Positions 17,561 to 25,683 of a stretch of 64,000 nt of DNA are shown piece by piece. Where the stretch lies: positions 225,384 through 289,383 of the forward strand of contig DILT01000014.1 in the NCBI GenBank assembly GCA_002425185.1, given 5' to 3'. Position 1 is the stretch's first letter. Each line of letters starts with the position of its first letter. The notes beneath the pieces were generated by a model. It was not told where the DNA came from, did not search any database, and saw only the letters and a program-made list of their open reading frames with translations. This stretch comes from Flammeovirgaceae bacterium UBA5585 (lineage in GTDB: Bacteria; Bacteroidota; Bacteroidia; Cytophagales; Cyclobacteriaceae). Position numbers and translations under genes: made by a program.

Positions 17561-17701
17561 ATTACCCTAAATGGACTTGCTGGCAGGCAAGCTGGCGACA
17601 GCCTATTGCTCAAGAACTTTTTTAATGCGATTTTTAGTAACCTTCAGATAACATCTGCATAATTTTTGCGTAAAGAAGAAGGGCATAACGACTAACCCAA
17701 T

Positions 17702-18520
17702 ATGACACTTCAGTCCTACCCCCGGTTTGAATTTTCAAACCCTTTAACACGGGAACAGTTAGACTTTTTTGAAAAATACGGCTTCATCCATTTTACCAAT
17801 TTCATAGAACGCCATGCCGTTGACCTTTTCAGAAGTGAAATGAAGGCTATTGAGCAGAAATGGATTGCCAACAATACAGAAAAGGTTAATGGCGTTCCGA
17901 TCAAGTACGGTTTTGATACCGATGGCAGTAAAATTGTACAGCGCTTTGCTTTTAGCTCACAGCATAGTTCTGTGCTGCATGAATTCCTGAAAGACCCACG
18001 GTTTGAAGCACTGTTTGCCCTATTGGGACCTGATGCCGTAAATGTGCGGGTAGGCGAAAACGAAAAGGATGGCCTGGTGATCAATCATTACATCAATACC
18101 GATAGCAGCCAGTTTACAAAAATGGGCTGGCATACCGATTGCCTGAGGGATGTTTTCTATGGCAAGAAAATAATGCCCATGCTTAACGTAGGTATTCACC
18201 TTACCGATGCCGTAGAAAATAACGGTGGCCTGAAACTTATTCCGGGTTCACACAAACAAAACCTGATGAGTTTGTTATTTAAGAAACCCTACTTTGTAAA
18301 TCACCAACCCGATAAAAATGAAATTGGGCTCATGACCAAAGCTGGTGACCTGACTATACATGACGGTCGTCTATGGCATCGGGTAGCGCAATCTTCGTTA
18401 ATTGGTGAACAAAGCAGGCGGCAGGTTATGTATGTTCCCATCATTTGCGGAGATTACATGATCAGAAATGAAAACAGCCCCACCCCCATTTATCAACGTT
18501 TCTACCACTTGTTCAAATAA
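17702..18520 (+). CDS. Phytanoyl-CoA dioxygenase (PhyH) family protein
   Basis: A 272-residue Fe(II)/2-oxoglutarate oxygenase candidate. The metal triad is visible: His144 and Asp146 in GWHTDCLRD, and the distal histidine most likely His226 in HDGRLWHRVAQSS. NGGLKLIPGSHKQN is the family's typical segment. The arginine-rich QSRRQVMYVPI region may bind 2-oxoglutarate. The SDR gene follows 6 bp after its stop, so they are probably one operon and may modify the same small molecule (inference). Confidence 0.88.
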   Translation: MTLQSYPRFEFSNPLTREQLDFFEKYGFIHFTNFIERHAVDLFRSEMKAIEQKWIANNTEKVNGVPIKYGFDTDGSKIVQRFAFSSQHSSVLHEFLKDPRFEALFALLGPDAVNVRVGENEKDGLVINHYINTDSSQFTKMGWHTDCLRDVFYGKKIMPMLNVGIHLTDAVENNGGLKLIPGSHKQNLMSLLFKKPYFVNHQPDKNEIGLMTKAGDLTIHDGRLWHRVAQSSLIGEQSRRQVMYVPIICGDYMIRNENSPTPIYQRFYHLFK

Positions 18521-18526
18521 CAAGCG

Positions 18527-19324
18527 ATGAAGCAAGCTATCGTAACAGGCGCCAGTAAGGGACTGGGCAAGGCCATAGCCTTTGAACTGGCAAAAAAAGG
18601 TTATGATCTGCTGCTGGTGGCTCGATCGGAAGAATTGCTTGAAAATACAGCAACAGCGATTAGACAGAATTTTTCAGTAAAGGCATCCACGCTGTCAACT
18701 GACCTGAGCAAACCCGAGGCTGCCACTGTACTTGCAAAGTGGTGCGATCAGCAAAATTTTCAACCCAGTGTATTAGTTAACAATGCCGGCTATGCCTGTT
18801 GGGGAAGATTTGAAGAACTAACCTGGGAAGAACAACAAGCGATGCTGCAGGTTAATGTAGGTACATTGTTGGCATTAACCCATTTGCTGATCAACAAGTT
18901 AAAGCAACACCCGAAAGCCTACATTTTAAATGTAGCAAGCACGTCCTCGTTTCAACCTTTGCCCACCATGGCTGTTTATTCAGCCAGTAAAGTTTTTGTT
19001 CGTTCCTTTTCTAAAAGTTTACGTTACGAATTGCGCCACACAAACATTTCTGTTACCTGCTTAACCCCTGGTCCGGTGGATACAGAATTTATAACCCGTG
19101 CCGGCATGGAGGTGTTGAAACCCACAGCCAAAAAATTTGAAATGCGGCCTGAGGTTGTAGCGCAAAAGGGATTAAAAGCAATGTTCAACAGAAAAGCCGA
19201 GGTTATTCCCGGCTTCCCTAATTTTTTAAGTGGAATACTCAGCAACCTGATACCCGATTCGATACTGATAAAAATCGCTGCAGGTATTTATGAGAAAGTC
19301 CTGCCTTCGCGAAAAGTAAAGTGA
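18527..19324 (+). CDS. Short-chain dehydrogenase/reductase
   Basis: A 265-residue classical SDR. It has the NAD(P) motif VTGASKGLGKA near residue 5, NNAGYA, and the active-site Ser (NVASTSS) with YSASK. The C-terminal part (FITRAGMEVLKPTAKKFEM) is like SDRs acting on acyl or long-chain substrates, but the substrate is unknown. Downstream of the PhyH gene with a 6-bp gap; its stop is immediately adjacent to the stop of the convergent SPOR/OmpA gene. Confidence 0.93.
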   Translation: MKQAIVTGASKGLGKAIAFELAKKGYDLLLVARSEELLENTATAIRQNFSVKASTLSTDLSKPEAATVLAKWCDQQNFQPSVLVNNAGYACWGRFEELTWEEQQAMLQVNVGTLLALTHLLINKLKQHPKAYILNVASTSSFQPLPTMAVYSASKVFVRSFSKSLRYELRHTNISVTCLTPGPVDTEFITRAGMEVLKPTAKKFEMRPEVVAQKGLKAMFNRKAEVIPGFPNFLSGILSNLIPDSILIKIAAGIYEKVLPSRKVK

Positions 19325-20545
19325 TTACTCCTGCACAATTTCTACCTCCACCCGCACATTCTTTTTGGCATTGGCACTATGCTTGTCGTAAATAGGTCGC
19401 TTGCCGCCCCATGCTTTAATCTCAATACGATCGGCACCTATTCCATTTGTTACCAAATACTCCTTTATGGTCTGCGCCCGCTGGAAAGATAAATCTTTAG
19501 ACGAACCTGTACCTTGAGTTACACCCTCCATCGAAAAGAAATTTTTATCAGGGCCTAATCCCAGAATTTTTCCATGGTAATTTCCGTTGGTATGACCATG
19601 TAAACGGATTTTATAATTTCGATTCTCCTCCATCATTTGAAGGAGGCTGGTCAATTCGTATTTCGATTCAGGAAGCATCACAGCTGCATCGTTGAAAAAG
19701 TAAACGTTGTACAAAGTGGCTTTATCACCTTTGTGATAACGTACCATATCAAACTTAACAGCCACTGTTGTGCCCATCAATTCAACATAAGGTTTTACCG
19801 TATCAGCCAACGGTAATGGATAATTAATTTCATGCTGAAGCTTACGATAACCAAATACTTCACCGATGAGTGTTAACTGACCCGACTTACTTTTAGGATC
19901 GGGTAAAATGAGGTATTCATTTCCCTTTACTGTTGTCATTAACCGGTTACGTTCGGTGTCAATAACTTGTACCTCACCATCTATTACCCTGTTATTGGTC
20001 GCATTATAAAGACTAATGAATACCTCTGTATTGCCTAATGTCATCGGATTGTGCTGCACTATAGGCGGATTCTCCGTTATCTCTTCCTCAACAACAACTT
20101 CTTTTACAGGCTCTTCTTTAGTAACGGCTGCAGGGGTTGTTTCATCTGGCTTAGCAACCGGTTGGATTGGTTTATCATCGGGCTTCAATGCATGGATTAA
20201 GGTAGTCGATGCCCTATCAATTTCACCCGATACCACACGTACCCATGCATCGGTAAACTCACCCTTTTCCCTCACTTTTTGCATCTCCACCAATGCGGGT
20301 TTCAGCTCAGTAAAATAACTGAGGTAAACAAAGTAAAGGTTCTTTTGGGTGTTGAACCCATACCGGGCTTCGTGACCTTTGCTGGCCAAATTGTTGGTGA
20401 ACTTTTGGGCTAGATCTTCGCGGGCTTTAGCATAGGCGGCAACTGTAACATAATAACCCGGCTTTAGCTCGGCTGTTTGGGCGTTGGTTTCGGGTGTACT
20501 GCAAAAAATTCCAGCTAATAACAGTACCAGTAAAAAATACTTCAT
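19325..20545 (-). CDS. Secreted protein with SPOR-like and OmpA C-terminal domains
   Basis: A 406-residue protein with a signal peptide (MKYFLLVLLLAGIFC). Residues about 28-110 resemble a SPOR domain, which binds denuded peptidoglycan glycan (PGYYVTVAAYAKAREDLAQK, then LYFVYLSYF). A proline/glutamate-rich linker follows, then a middle beta domain (about 165-270) and a C-terminal OmpA-like peptidoglycan-binding domain (LHGHTNGNYHGK, LSFQRAQTIKEYL, RIEIKAWGGKRPIY). It should link the outer envelope to the cell wall. The SPOR call is mine from pattern and not tested. Confidence 0.82.
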   Translation of the reverse strand: MKYFLLVLLLAGIFCSTPETNAQTAELKPGYYVTVAAYAKAREDLAQKFTNNLASKGHEARYGFNTQKNLYFVYLSYFTELKPALVEMQKVREKGEFTDAWVRVVSGEIDRASTTLIHALKPDDKPIQPVAKPDETTPAAVTKEEPVKEVVVEEEITENPPIVQHNPMTLGNTEVFISLYNATNNRVIDGEVQVIDTERNRLMTTVKGNEYLILPDPKSKSGQLTLIGEVFGYRKLQHEINYPLPLADTVKPYVELMGTTVAVKFDMVRYHKGDKATLYNVYFFNDAAVMLPESKYELTSLLQMMEENRNYKIRLHGHTNGNYHGKILGLGPDKNFFSMEGVTQGTGSSKDLSFQRAQTIKEYLVTNGIGADRIEIKAWGGKRPIYDKHSANAKKNVRVEVEIVQE

Positions 20546-20636
20546 GCGGTGAGGGTTGGTTTCACCGACCCAATATCCACTAAAAAAATAAAAAGATCAA
20601 CTAAGTAGTCCATTTTCAGCATGTTAGCCAAAGACA

Positions 20637-21605
20637 TTAACCATTCCTGTTAACCCACTCCTTCAAAAAGCCAACCCCATAACCTATCAATTGAACCCAT
20701 GCCGCAGGAAGGCTTAACAAAGCAACCAGCAGGTTTTGGTTTGTTTGATACGAATCGAGGAGAATAGCCACCGAAAACATTCCGTACAGAGCCGCTATAA
20801 AAAAAAACACTACCGGACTGATAATTAGCAAGATCAACAAAGCAGCCAATCCCAAGGTAAAAAATGCGGGCAACCAGTGCGTAAGTTTCACTTCACCCGG
20901 ATGGGCCCTTCCTACCAACACCCTGCCCTTACCAAAATTTGATACCTGATGATAGAACTGATTTAAGGTTGTTCTCCGCTTGTGGTAAACAAATGCTCCC
21001 GGAATCAACACCGACTTAAACCCTGCTTTTTTCATGCGAATACTCAACTCAATATCTTCAGCATAACGGCTAAAGGCAAAACCTCTGGTTTTATCATACA
21101 CCTGTTTCGAGATACCCATATTAAAGCTACGAGGCTGAAACCATCCCAGGTGTTTTTTGGCCCCCCGAATACCACCGGTTGTTAAAACAGATGACATCGT
21201 ATAGGCCATGGCCTGTTGAAGGGGCGTAAAACTTTCATGACTCCGATCAGGGCCACCCCAGGCATCGGGTTTTTCGCTGCTTAAAACATTATCAACTTCC
21301 TCAAAATAGGTTGGAGGAATAATACAATCGGAATCAAACACCACAAAGTAATCGCCTTTGGCGTGCGCAAAGCCCAGGTTACGACTGGGGCCCGGGCCTG
21401 AATTGGGTTTGAAGATATATTCGATATGCAGTTTGTCCCTGAACTCATCCACCACACTATCCGAACGATTTGTTGAACCATCCTCCACAATAATCACTTC
21501 AAAATTCTTCCACGTTTGTTGGGTGAGACTTTGCAGTAATTCACGCAGTTCATCCGGCCGGTTATATACCGGAACCACAACAGAATATTTTGGTGTGAAA
21601 CTCAT
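20637..21605 (-). CDS. Family 2 glycosyltransferase with C-terminal membrane helices
   Basis: A 322-residue protein read from the ATG at 21605 rather than a TTG 6 bp upstream. The GT-A fold is clear: YSVVVPVYNRPDELRELLQS, then VEDGSTNRSD, then FVVFDSDCIIPP (DSD, a DxD variant), and RYAEDIELSIRM (ED catalytic pair). Three hydrophobic helices (about residues 240-310) anchor it to the inner membrane. It is likely to add a sugar in cell-surface polysaccharide or glycolipid synthesis; there is no polysaccharide cluster around it. Confidence 0.92.
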   Translation of the reverse strand: MSFTPKYSVVVPVYNRPDELRELLQSLTQQTWKNFEVIIVEDGSTNRSDSVVDEFRDKLHIEYIFKPNSGPGPSRNLGFAHAKGDYFVVFDSDCIIPPTYFEEVDNVLSSEKPDAWGGPDRSHESFTPLQQAMAYTMSSVLTTGGIRGAKKHLGWFQPRSFNMGISKQVYDKTRGFAFSRYAEDIELSIRMKKAGFKSVLIPGAFVYHKRRTTLNQFYHQVSNFGKGRVLVGRAHPGEVKLTHWLPAFFTLGLAALLILLIISPVVFFFIAALYGMFSVAILLDSYQTNQNLLVALLSLPAAWVQLIGYGVGFLKEWVNRNG

Positions 21606-21695
21606 GACCAACCGTAAAAGTAAGTAAAGATTCGGTGATCAAAATGCCTGTTTCTGCCGTGGTTATTTTTCGTACATTCGGAAAAATCAAACCTG

Positions 21696-22196
21696 ATGAA
21701 ATACCTGTTTATATTTTCTCTTGTTTTGCCGATCTGTACACAGGCACAAAAGGACTACAGCCATGATGTAGGATCAGTGGATGCTATCATTACTGCTCTT
21801 TATGAAGTCATCTCCGGTGATCCCGGAACGGCAAGGGATTGGGATCGCTTCAGGAATTTATTCACGGCCGATGCACGTCTTATTCCTACCGGAAAAAATG
21901 CCGAGGGAAAAATCACCTATCGCACGATGTCACCTGAGGATTATATAACCATGTTCACCACGCGCATCACTACCGGGTTTTTCGAATGGGAATTGCATCG
22001 TGTTACGGAAGAATATGGAACGATTGTACATGTGTTTAGTACCTATGAAACCAAAGAAAAGAAAGACGGCCCTGTAACCAATCGCGGCATCAACAGCATT
22101 CAAATCTTAAAGCAAAACGATCGCTATGCTATTATGAATATTTTCTGGTGTCCGGAAAGTGCAGGGTTTGCGTTGCCAGAGAAGTATTTGAAGTAA
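21696..22196 (+). CDS. Secreted NTF2-like (SnoaL-type) protein
   Basis: A 166-residue protein with a signal peptide (KYLFIFSLVLPICTQA). The mature sequence has the NTF2-like pattern: AIITALYEVISGDPGTARDW, then FRNLFTADARLIPTG, then WELHRVTEEYGTIVHVFSTY, then a strand ending NIFWCPESAG. No catalytic residues can be assigned. It is followed by a 130-bp palindromic repeat. Confidence 0.8.
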   Translation: MKYLFIFSLVLPICTQAQKDYSHDVGSVDAIITALYEVISGDPGTARDWDRFRNLFTADARLIPTGKNAEGKITYRTMSPEDYITMFTTRITTGFFEWELHRVTEEYGTIVHVFSTYETKEKKDGPVTNRGINSIQILKQNDRYAIMNIFWCPESAGFALPEKYLK

Positions 22197-22210
22197 CTAA
22201 AATTTAACAC

Positions 22211-22340
22211 CGTCATTGCGAGCGGATGCGAAGGATGTGTACAGGCGCGAAGCAATCCCTAACTAAGATTATGGGAACAAAATATCAAGTTTGGGATTGC
22301 TTCGTCATCCCGATATCCATCGGGATTTCTCGCAATGACG
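22211..22340. repeat. Large composite inverted repeat (REP/MITE-like)
   Basis: The outer arms CGTCATTGCGAG (22211-22222) and CTCGCAATGACG (22329-22340) are exact inverse complements. An inner pair, CGAAGCAATCCC (22248-22259) and GGGATTGCTTCG (22293-22304), is also exact. A third hairpin, ATCCCGATatccATCGGGAT, sits near the right end. The whole 130 bp could fold as one stem with side hairpins. Elements of the form CGTCATTGCGAG...GCTTCG...CTCGCAATGACG are, to my knowledge, dispersed widely in Bacteroidota intergenic DNA. There is no transposase here. Confidence 0.85.
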
Positions 22341-22356
22341 CCAACTAAATAATGCT

Positions 22357-23874
22357 ATGCTAAGATCAATTTTCATTTCACTAATCATTTTCAGCGCTGG
22401 AGTTTTATCCGCTCAAAAATCCAAACCAACAGACATCACTGCGATTGTTGAAAAACATGCCGTGGCATCTTTTAAAGACTTCTATGATTTGCTGAGTTTG
22501 CCCAACGATGCGCACTACCCGGAAGATATTGAAAAAAATGTTCAGTGGTGCGAAACGGCATTCGCAAAACGCAACTTTACTACCAAGCGTTTAAATACAT
22601 CCACTGTGCCGCTGTTGTTAGCCGAACGCAATGTTAAAAAGACTACCCGCACGGTACTGATCTACTTACAAATTGACGGGCAACCTGTAAATCCTTCTGC
22701 CTGGCACCAGGAAAGTCCGTGGAAACCCACACTGAAAGAAAAGGATGCACAAGGCAATTGGAACACCATTGCCTATGAACGTTTGTATGAAGGCTATAAC
22801 CCCAACTGGCGGATATTTGCCCGCGCCACCTCCGATGCCAAAGGTCCTGCGGTAGCATTTCTTGCTTCGCTGGATGCCCTGGCCGAACTCAGGCAAGAAC
22901 CAAACTATAACATGAAAGTTATCATGGACTTTGAAGAAGAACTGGGTTCACCCCAACTTCCCAAAGCAGTGGAGCAATACAAAAATGACTTGAAGGCTGA
23001 TATGCTCATCATCTTTGATGGCCCGCGCCACATTTCGAATCAGCCAACGTTAAGTTTTGGTGCACGCGGCATTTGTGAAATCACGTTAACCGTATTTGGG
23101 CCACGGCAACCGGCACACAGCGGCAACTATGGTAACTACACGCCCAATCCCGCCATGCGATTGTCGCAATTGCTGGCCTCCATGAAAGATGATGACGGTC
23201 GGGTTACGCTCCCCGGCTTTTATGATGGTGTAATGCTTACTGAAGAAGAGAAAAGAATTCTGCAGCAGGTACCCGATGATGAGCAGGAGATCAGAAAATT
23301 TCTGGGTATTGCCGAACCGGATAAAATTGGTGACAACTTTCAGGAATCCATTCAATACCCAACACTGAATGTTCGTGGCATGAATTCGTTGTTTATCGGC
23401 TCCAAGGCCCGAACATTAATTCCCGCATGGGCTACCGCTGAAATTGACATCCGACTTGTACCCTCCAGTGATCCAAACCGGTTAATAGGACTGGTACGAA
23501 AACACATCGAGGATAAGGGCTATTACATTGTGGCCACAGAACCTACCGAGGAGGAACGCATGAAGTATCCGCGTATTGCAGCTATTCAGTCGAGTGTTTC
23601 GTATGGTCCATTTCAAACTCCGTTCGATTCAGAAACCGGTGTATGGCTAAACAAAGCGATGACAAAAGCTTTCGGCAAGGAACCCATAAAAATTCGCATG
23701 ATGGGTGGCTCGATTCCGATTTCGCCATTTGTGGTTACGCTGGGCATTCCGGCCGTAAGTGTTCCAACGGTAAACCCCGATAACAATCAACATGCAGAAA
23801 ATGAAAACATTCGTGTAGGAAATTATATAGATGCGGTGAAAACGTTTTTATATATTTTAACCGAGAAGTTGTAG
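22357..23874 (+). CDS. M20 family-like metallopeptidase with altered metal ligand
   Basis: A 505-residue secreted protein (signal peptide MLRSIFISLIIFSAGVLSAQ). It has the M20 layout: the first metal strand reads YLQIDGQPVNPSAW instead of the usual HxD (Gln for His), then ATSDAKGPAVAFL, the EEE motif (VIMDFEEELGS), IIFDGP, and a C-terminal His (NPDNNQHAENE). The dimerisation domain (ITLTVFGPRQPAHSG region) is present. It should cleave amide or peptide bonds in the periplasm, but the lost His may alter the metal site. The FMO gene begins 4 bp after its stop. Confidence 0.85.
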   Translation: MLRSIFISLIIFSAGVLSAQKSKPTDITAIVEKHAVASFKDFYDLLSLPNDAHYPEDIEKNVQWCETAFAKRNFTTKRLNTSTVPLLLAERNVKKTTRTVLIYLQIDGQPVNPSAWHQESPWKPTLKEKDAQGNWNTIAYERLYEGYNPNWRIFARATSDAKGPAVAFLASLDALAELRQEPNYNMKVIMDFEEELGSPQLPKAVEQYKNDLKADMLIIFDGPRHISNQPTLSFGARGICEITLTVFGPRQPAHSGNYGNYTPNPAMRLSQLLASMKDDDGRVTLPGFYDGVMLTEEEKRILQQVPDDEQEIRKFLGIAEPDKIGDNFQESIQYPTLNVRGMNSLFIGSKARTLIPAWATAEIDIRLVPSSDPNRLIGLVRKHIEDKGYYIVATEPTEEERMKYPRIAAIQSSVSYGPFQTPFDSETGVWLNKAMTKAFGKEPIKIRMMGGSIPISPFVVTLGIPAVSVPTVNPDNNQHAENENIRVGNYIDAVKTFLYILTEKL

Positions 23875-23878
23875 TTAT

Positions 23879-25162
23879 ATGTCAGCATCAAAACGAGTTT
23901 GTGTTATCGGGGCTGGACCTTCGGGCATCACGGCTGCTAAAAATCTGTTGGATGAACACCATGATGTTGTGGTGTACGACTATGGCAATGAAGTGGGCGG
24001 CAATTGGGTTTTCAGCGACAAGCCCTCGCACTCCAGTGTGTTTGAAACCACGCACATCATCAGCTCGAAAACGCTTTCGCAGTACGATGACTTTCCCATG
24101 CCGGAGGATTACCCGGATTACCCCTCGCATCAACAACTGGCTGCTTACTTCCAGGCATACGCCAAACGGTTTAACCTATACCCACACATTGAGTTTCATA
24201 CCCTGGTGGTGCATTGCTCACGCGACTCACATGGCAAGTGGCATGTAACCACCAAAAAGTACGATCAGGTAAAAACCGAAATCTTTGATGCCTTGGCCGT
24301 GTGCAACGGGCACCATTGGAAACCGCGGTACCCAGAATATCCGGGTGGGTTTACAGGCAAGTTCATACATTCGCATGATGTAAAACGATTTTCTGATTTT
24401 GCCGATCAGCGCGTGCTGGTGATCGGGGGCGGTAACTCAGCGTGCGATGTGGCGGTTGAGTCTTGTCGTGTTTCGCAAAGCACCGACATCAGTTGGCGAA
24501 GAGGGTATTGGGTTATCCCCAAATTTATTTTCGGCAAACCTTCCGATACCATTGGCGGGGTTATCATCAACCTGCTACCCACCGCCATTTCCCGAAAAAT
24601 TACCAGTCTCATGGTGCGCACCCTGCAGGGAAAAAACAAACGGTATGGCTTGCCCGAACCTGAACATGATTTTGGTTTTCACCACCCAACCTTAAACAGC
24701 GAGTTGTTTTATTTTATCCGGCATGGTAAAATAAAACCACGACCGGATGTTAAAAGGCTGGATGGACAGACGGTTCACTTCACCGATGGAACCTCCGGTG
24801 AATATGATATCATAGTAGCCTGCACGGGGTATTGGATTGATCATCCGTTTTTCGATAAATCATTCATAGACTATTCACATGGAGACGTACCGCTTTACCT
24901 GCGTATGTTCCATCCGGAAATTCCGAACCTGTACTTTATCGGATTATTTCAACCTATCGGGTGCATCTGGCCGGGTTCTGAACTGCAAAGCAAACTGATG
25001 GCCCGTGAACTGTCCGGCAGATGGAAACGACCTGATAACATTAAAACGCTGGCACAACGTGAAGTGGATCACCCGGATTACAAGCAAATAAAAACACCCC
25101 GTCACACCATTACAGTGGATTACCACAAATTCAGAAAGCGATTATTACGCGAATTGAAGTAA
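23879..25162 (+). CDS. Flavin-containing monooxygenase-like protein
   Basis: A 427-residue flavoprotein. It has two Rossmann motifs, VCVIGAGPSGITAAKNLL (FAD) and VLVIGGGNSACDVAVE (NADPH). FTGKFIHSHDVKRF resembles the FMO/BVMO fingerprint FxGxxxHxxxY/F. The aligned order of motifs fits class B monooxygenases. It would oxidise N, S or carbonyl substrates using NADPH and O2. It is translationally close to the M20-like gene, but I know of no link in function. No signal peptide. Confidence 0.9.
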   Translation: MSASKRVCVIGAGPSGITAAKNLLDEHHDVVVYDYGNEVGGNWVFSDKPSHSSVFETTHIISSKTLSQYDDFPMPEDYPDYPSHQQLAAYFQAYAKRFNLYPHIEFHTLVVHCSRDSHGKWHVTTKKYDQVKTEIFDALAVCNGHHWKPRYPEYPGGFTGKFIHSHDVKRFSDFADQRVLVIGGGNSACDVAVESCRVSQSTDISWRRGYWVIPKFIFGKPSDTIGGVIINLLPTAISRKITSLMVRTLQGKNKRYGLPEPEHDFGFHHPTLNSELFYFIRHGKIKPRPDVKRLDGQTVHFTDGTSGEYDIIVACTGYWIDHPFFDKSFIDYSHGDVPLYLRMFHPEIPNLYFIGLFQPIGCIWPGSELQSKLMARELSGRWKRPDNIKTLAQREVDHPDYKQIKTPRHTITVDYHKFRKRLLRELK

Positions 25163-25166
25163 TTAG

Positions 25167-25508
25167 CTAACTGACCGAAGTATCGGATGAAGTGTCGGGT
25201 GTAAGTTGCTCGATTTTTTCCGCTACCTTAGTTTCAATCTCAGCAGCCTTGTTTTCAAGTTGTACTTTTGCCTGGGCTACCTGGGTTTTTACTTTCTTTT
25301 TGGCGGAAGCGACCTTAGCGGTTACCTGGCGCTTTACGGCTTTTACCTTTTTCCGTGCCTGTGCCTTAACAGCCTTCACCTTTTTCGAGGCTTTTTTAAC
25401 CTGCTTCTTAGCCGTTTTTACTGCCTTTTTAACTTTTTTGCCAGCTACTTTTTTCACTGCCTTTACAGCCTTACGAGCCGCTTTTTTAACTGATTTTTTC
25501 TTTGCCAT
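25167..25508 (-). CDS. Lysine/alanine-rich histone H1-like protein
   Basis: A 113-residue protein that is strikingly basic: the first 80 residues are mostly K, A and V in repeated AKK/KKV patterns, such as KKAARKAVKAVKKVAGKK. The last 30 residues turn acidic (ETKVAEKIEQLTPD). This composition matches bacterial H1-like proteins that bind DNA non-specifically. It is very low in other residues, so homology searches will be compositionally biased. Convergent with the FMO gene, only 4 bp from its stop. Confidence 0.75.
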   Translation of the reverse strand: MAKKKSVKKAARKAVKAVKKVAGKKVKKAVKTAKKQVKKASKKVKAVKAQARKKVKAVKRQVTAKVASAKKKVKTQVAQAKVQLENKAAEIETKVAEKIEQLTPDTSSDTSVS

Positions 25509-25683
25509 AGGAGTATTAGGTTGGTTGTGTGCCTGAAGTTAATCAAACTTTAATTCAAATCTTGAAAGTGGGTGGAGAGGAATTTACGGGATTAACACCA
25601 TCCATCACAAATTTTGGAGGTTCATCAACAATCGGTAAACAGGCACCATCGTATTGCGTAGTATCACTATAAACCTCGCCACA

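Noticed and set aside
25192..25536. Hydrophobic Phe/Leu-rich plus-strand ORF
   Set aside because: It is the antisense shadow of the Lys/Ala-rich H1-like gene; AAA/AAG codons read in reverse give Phe and Leu.
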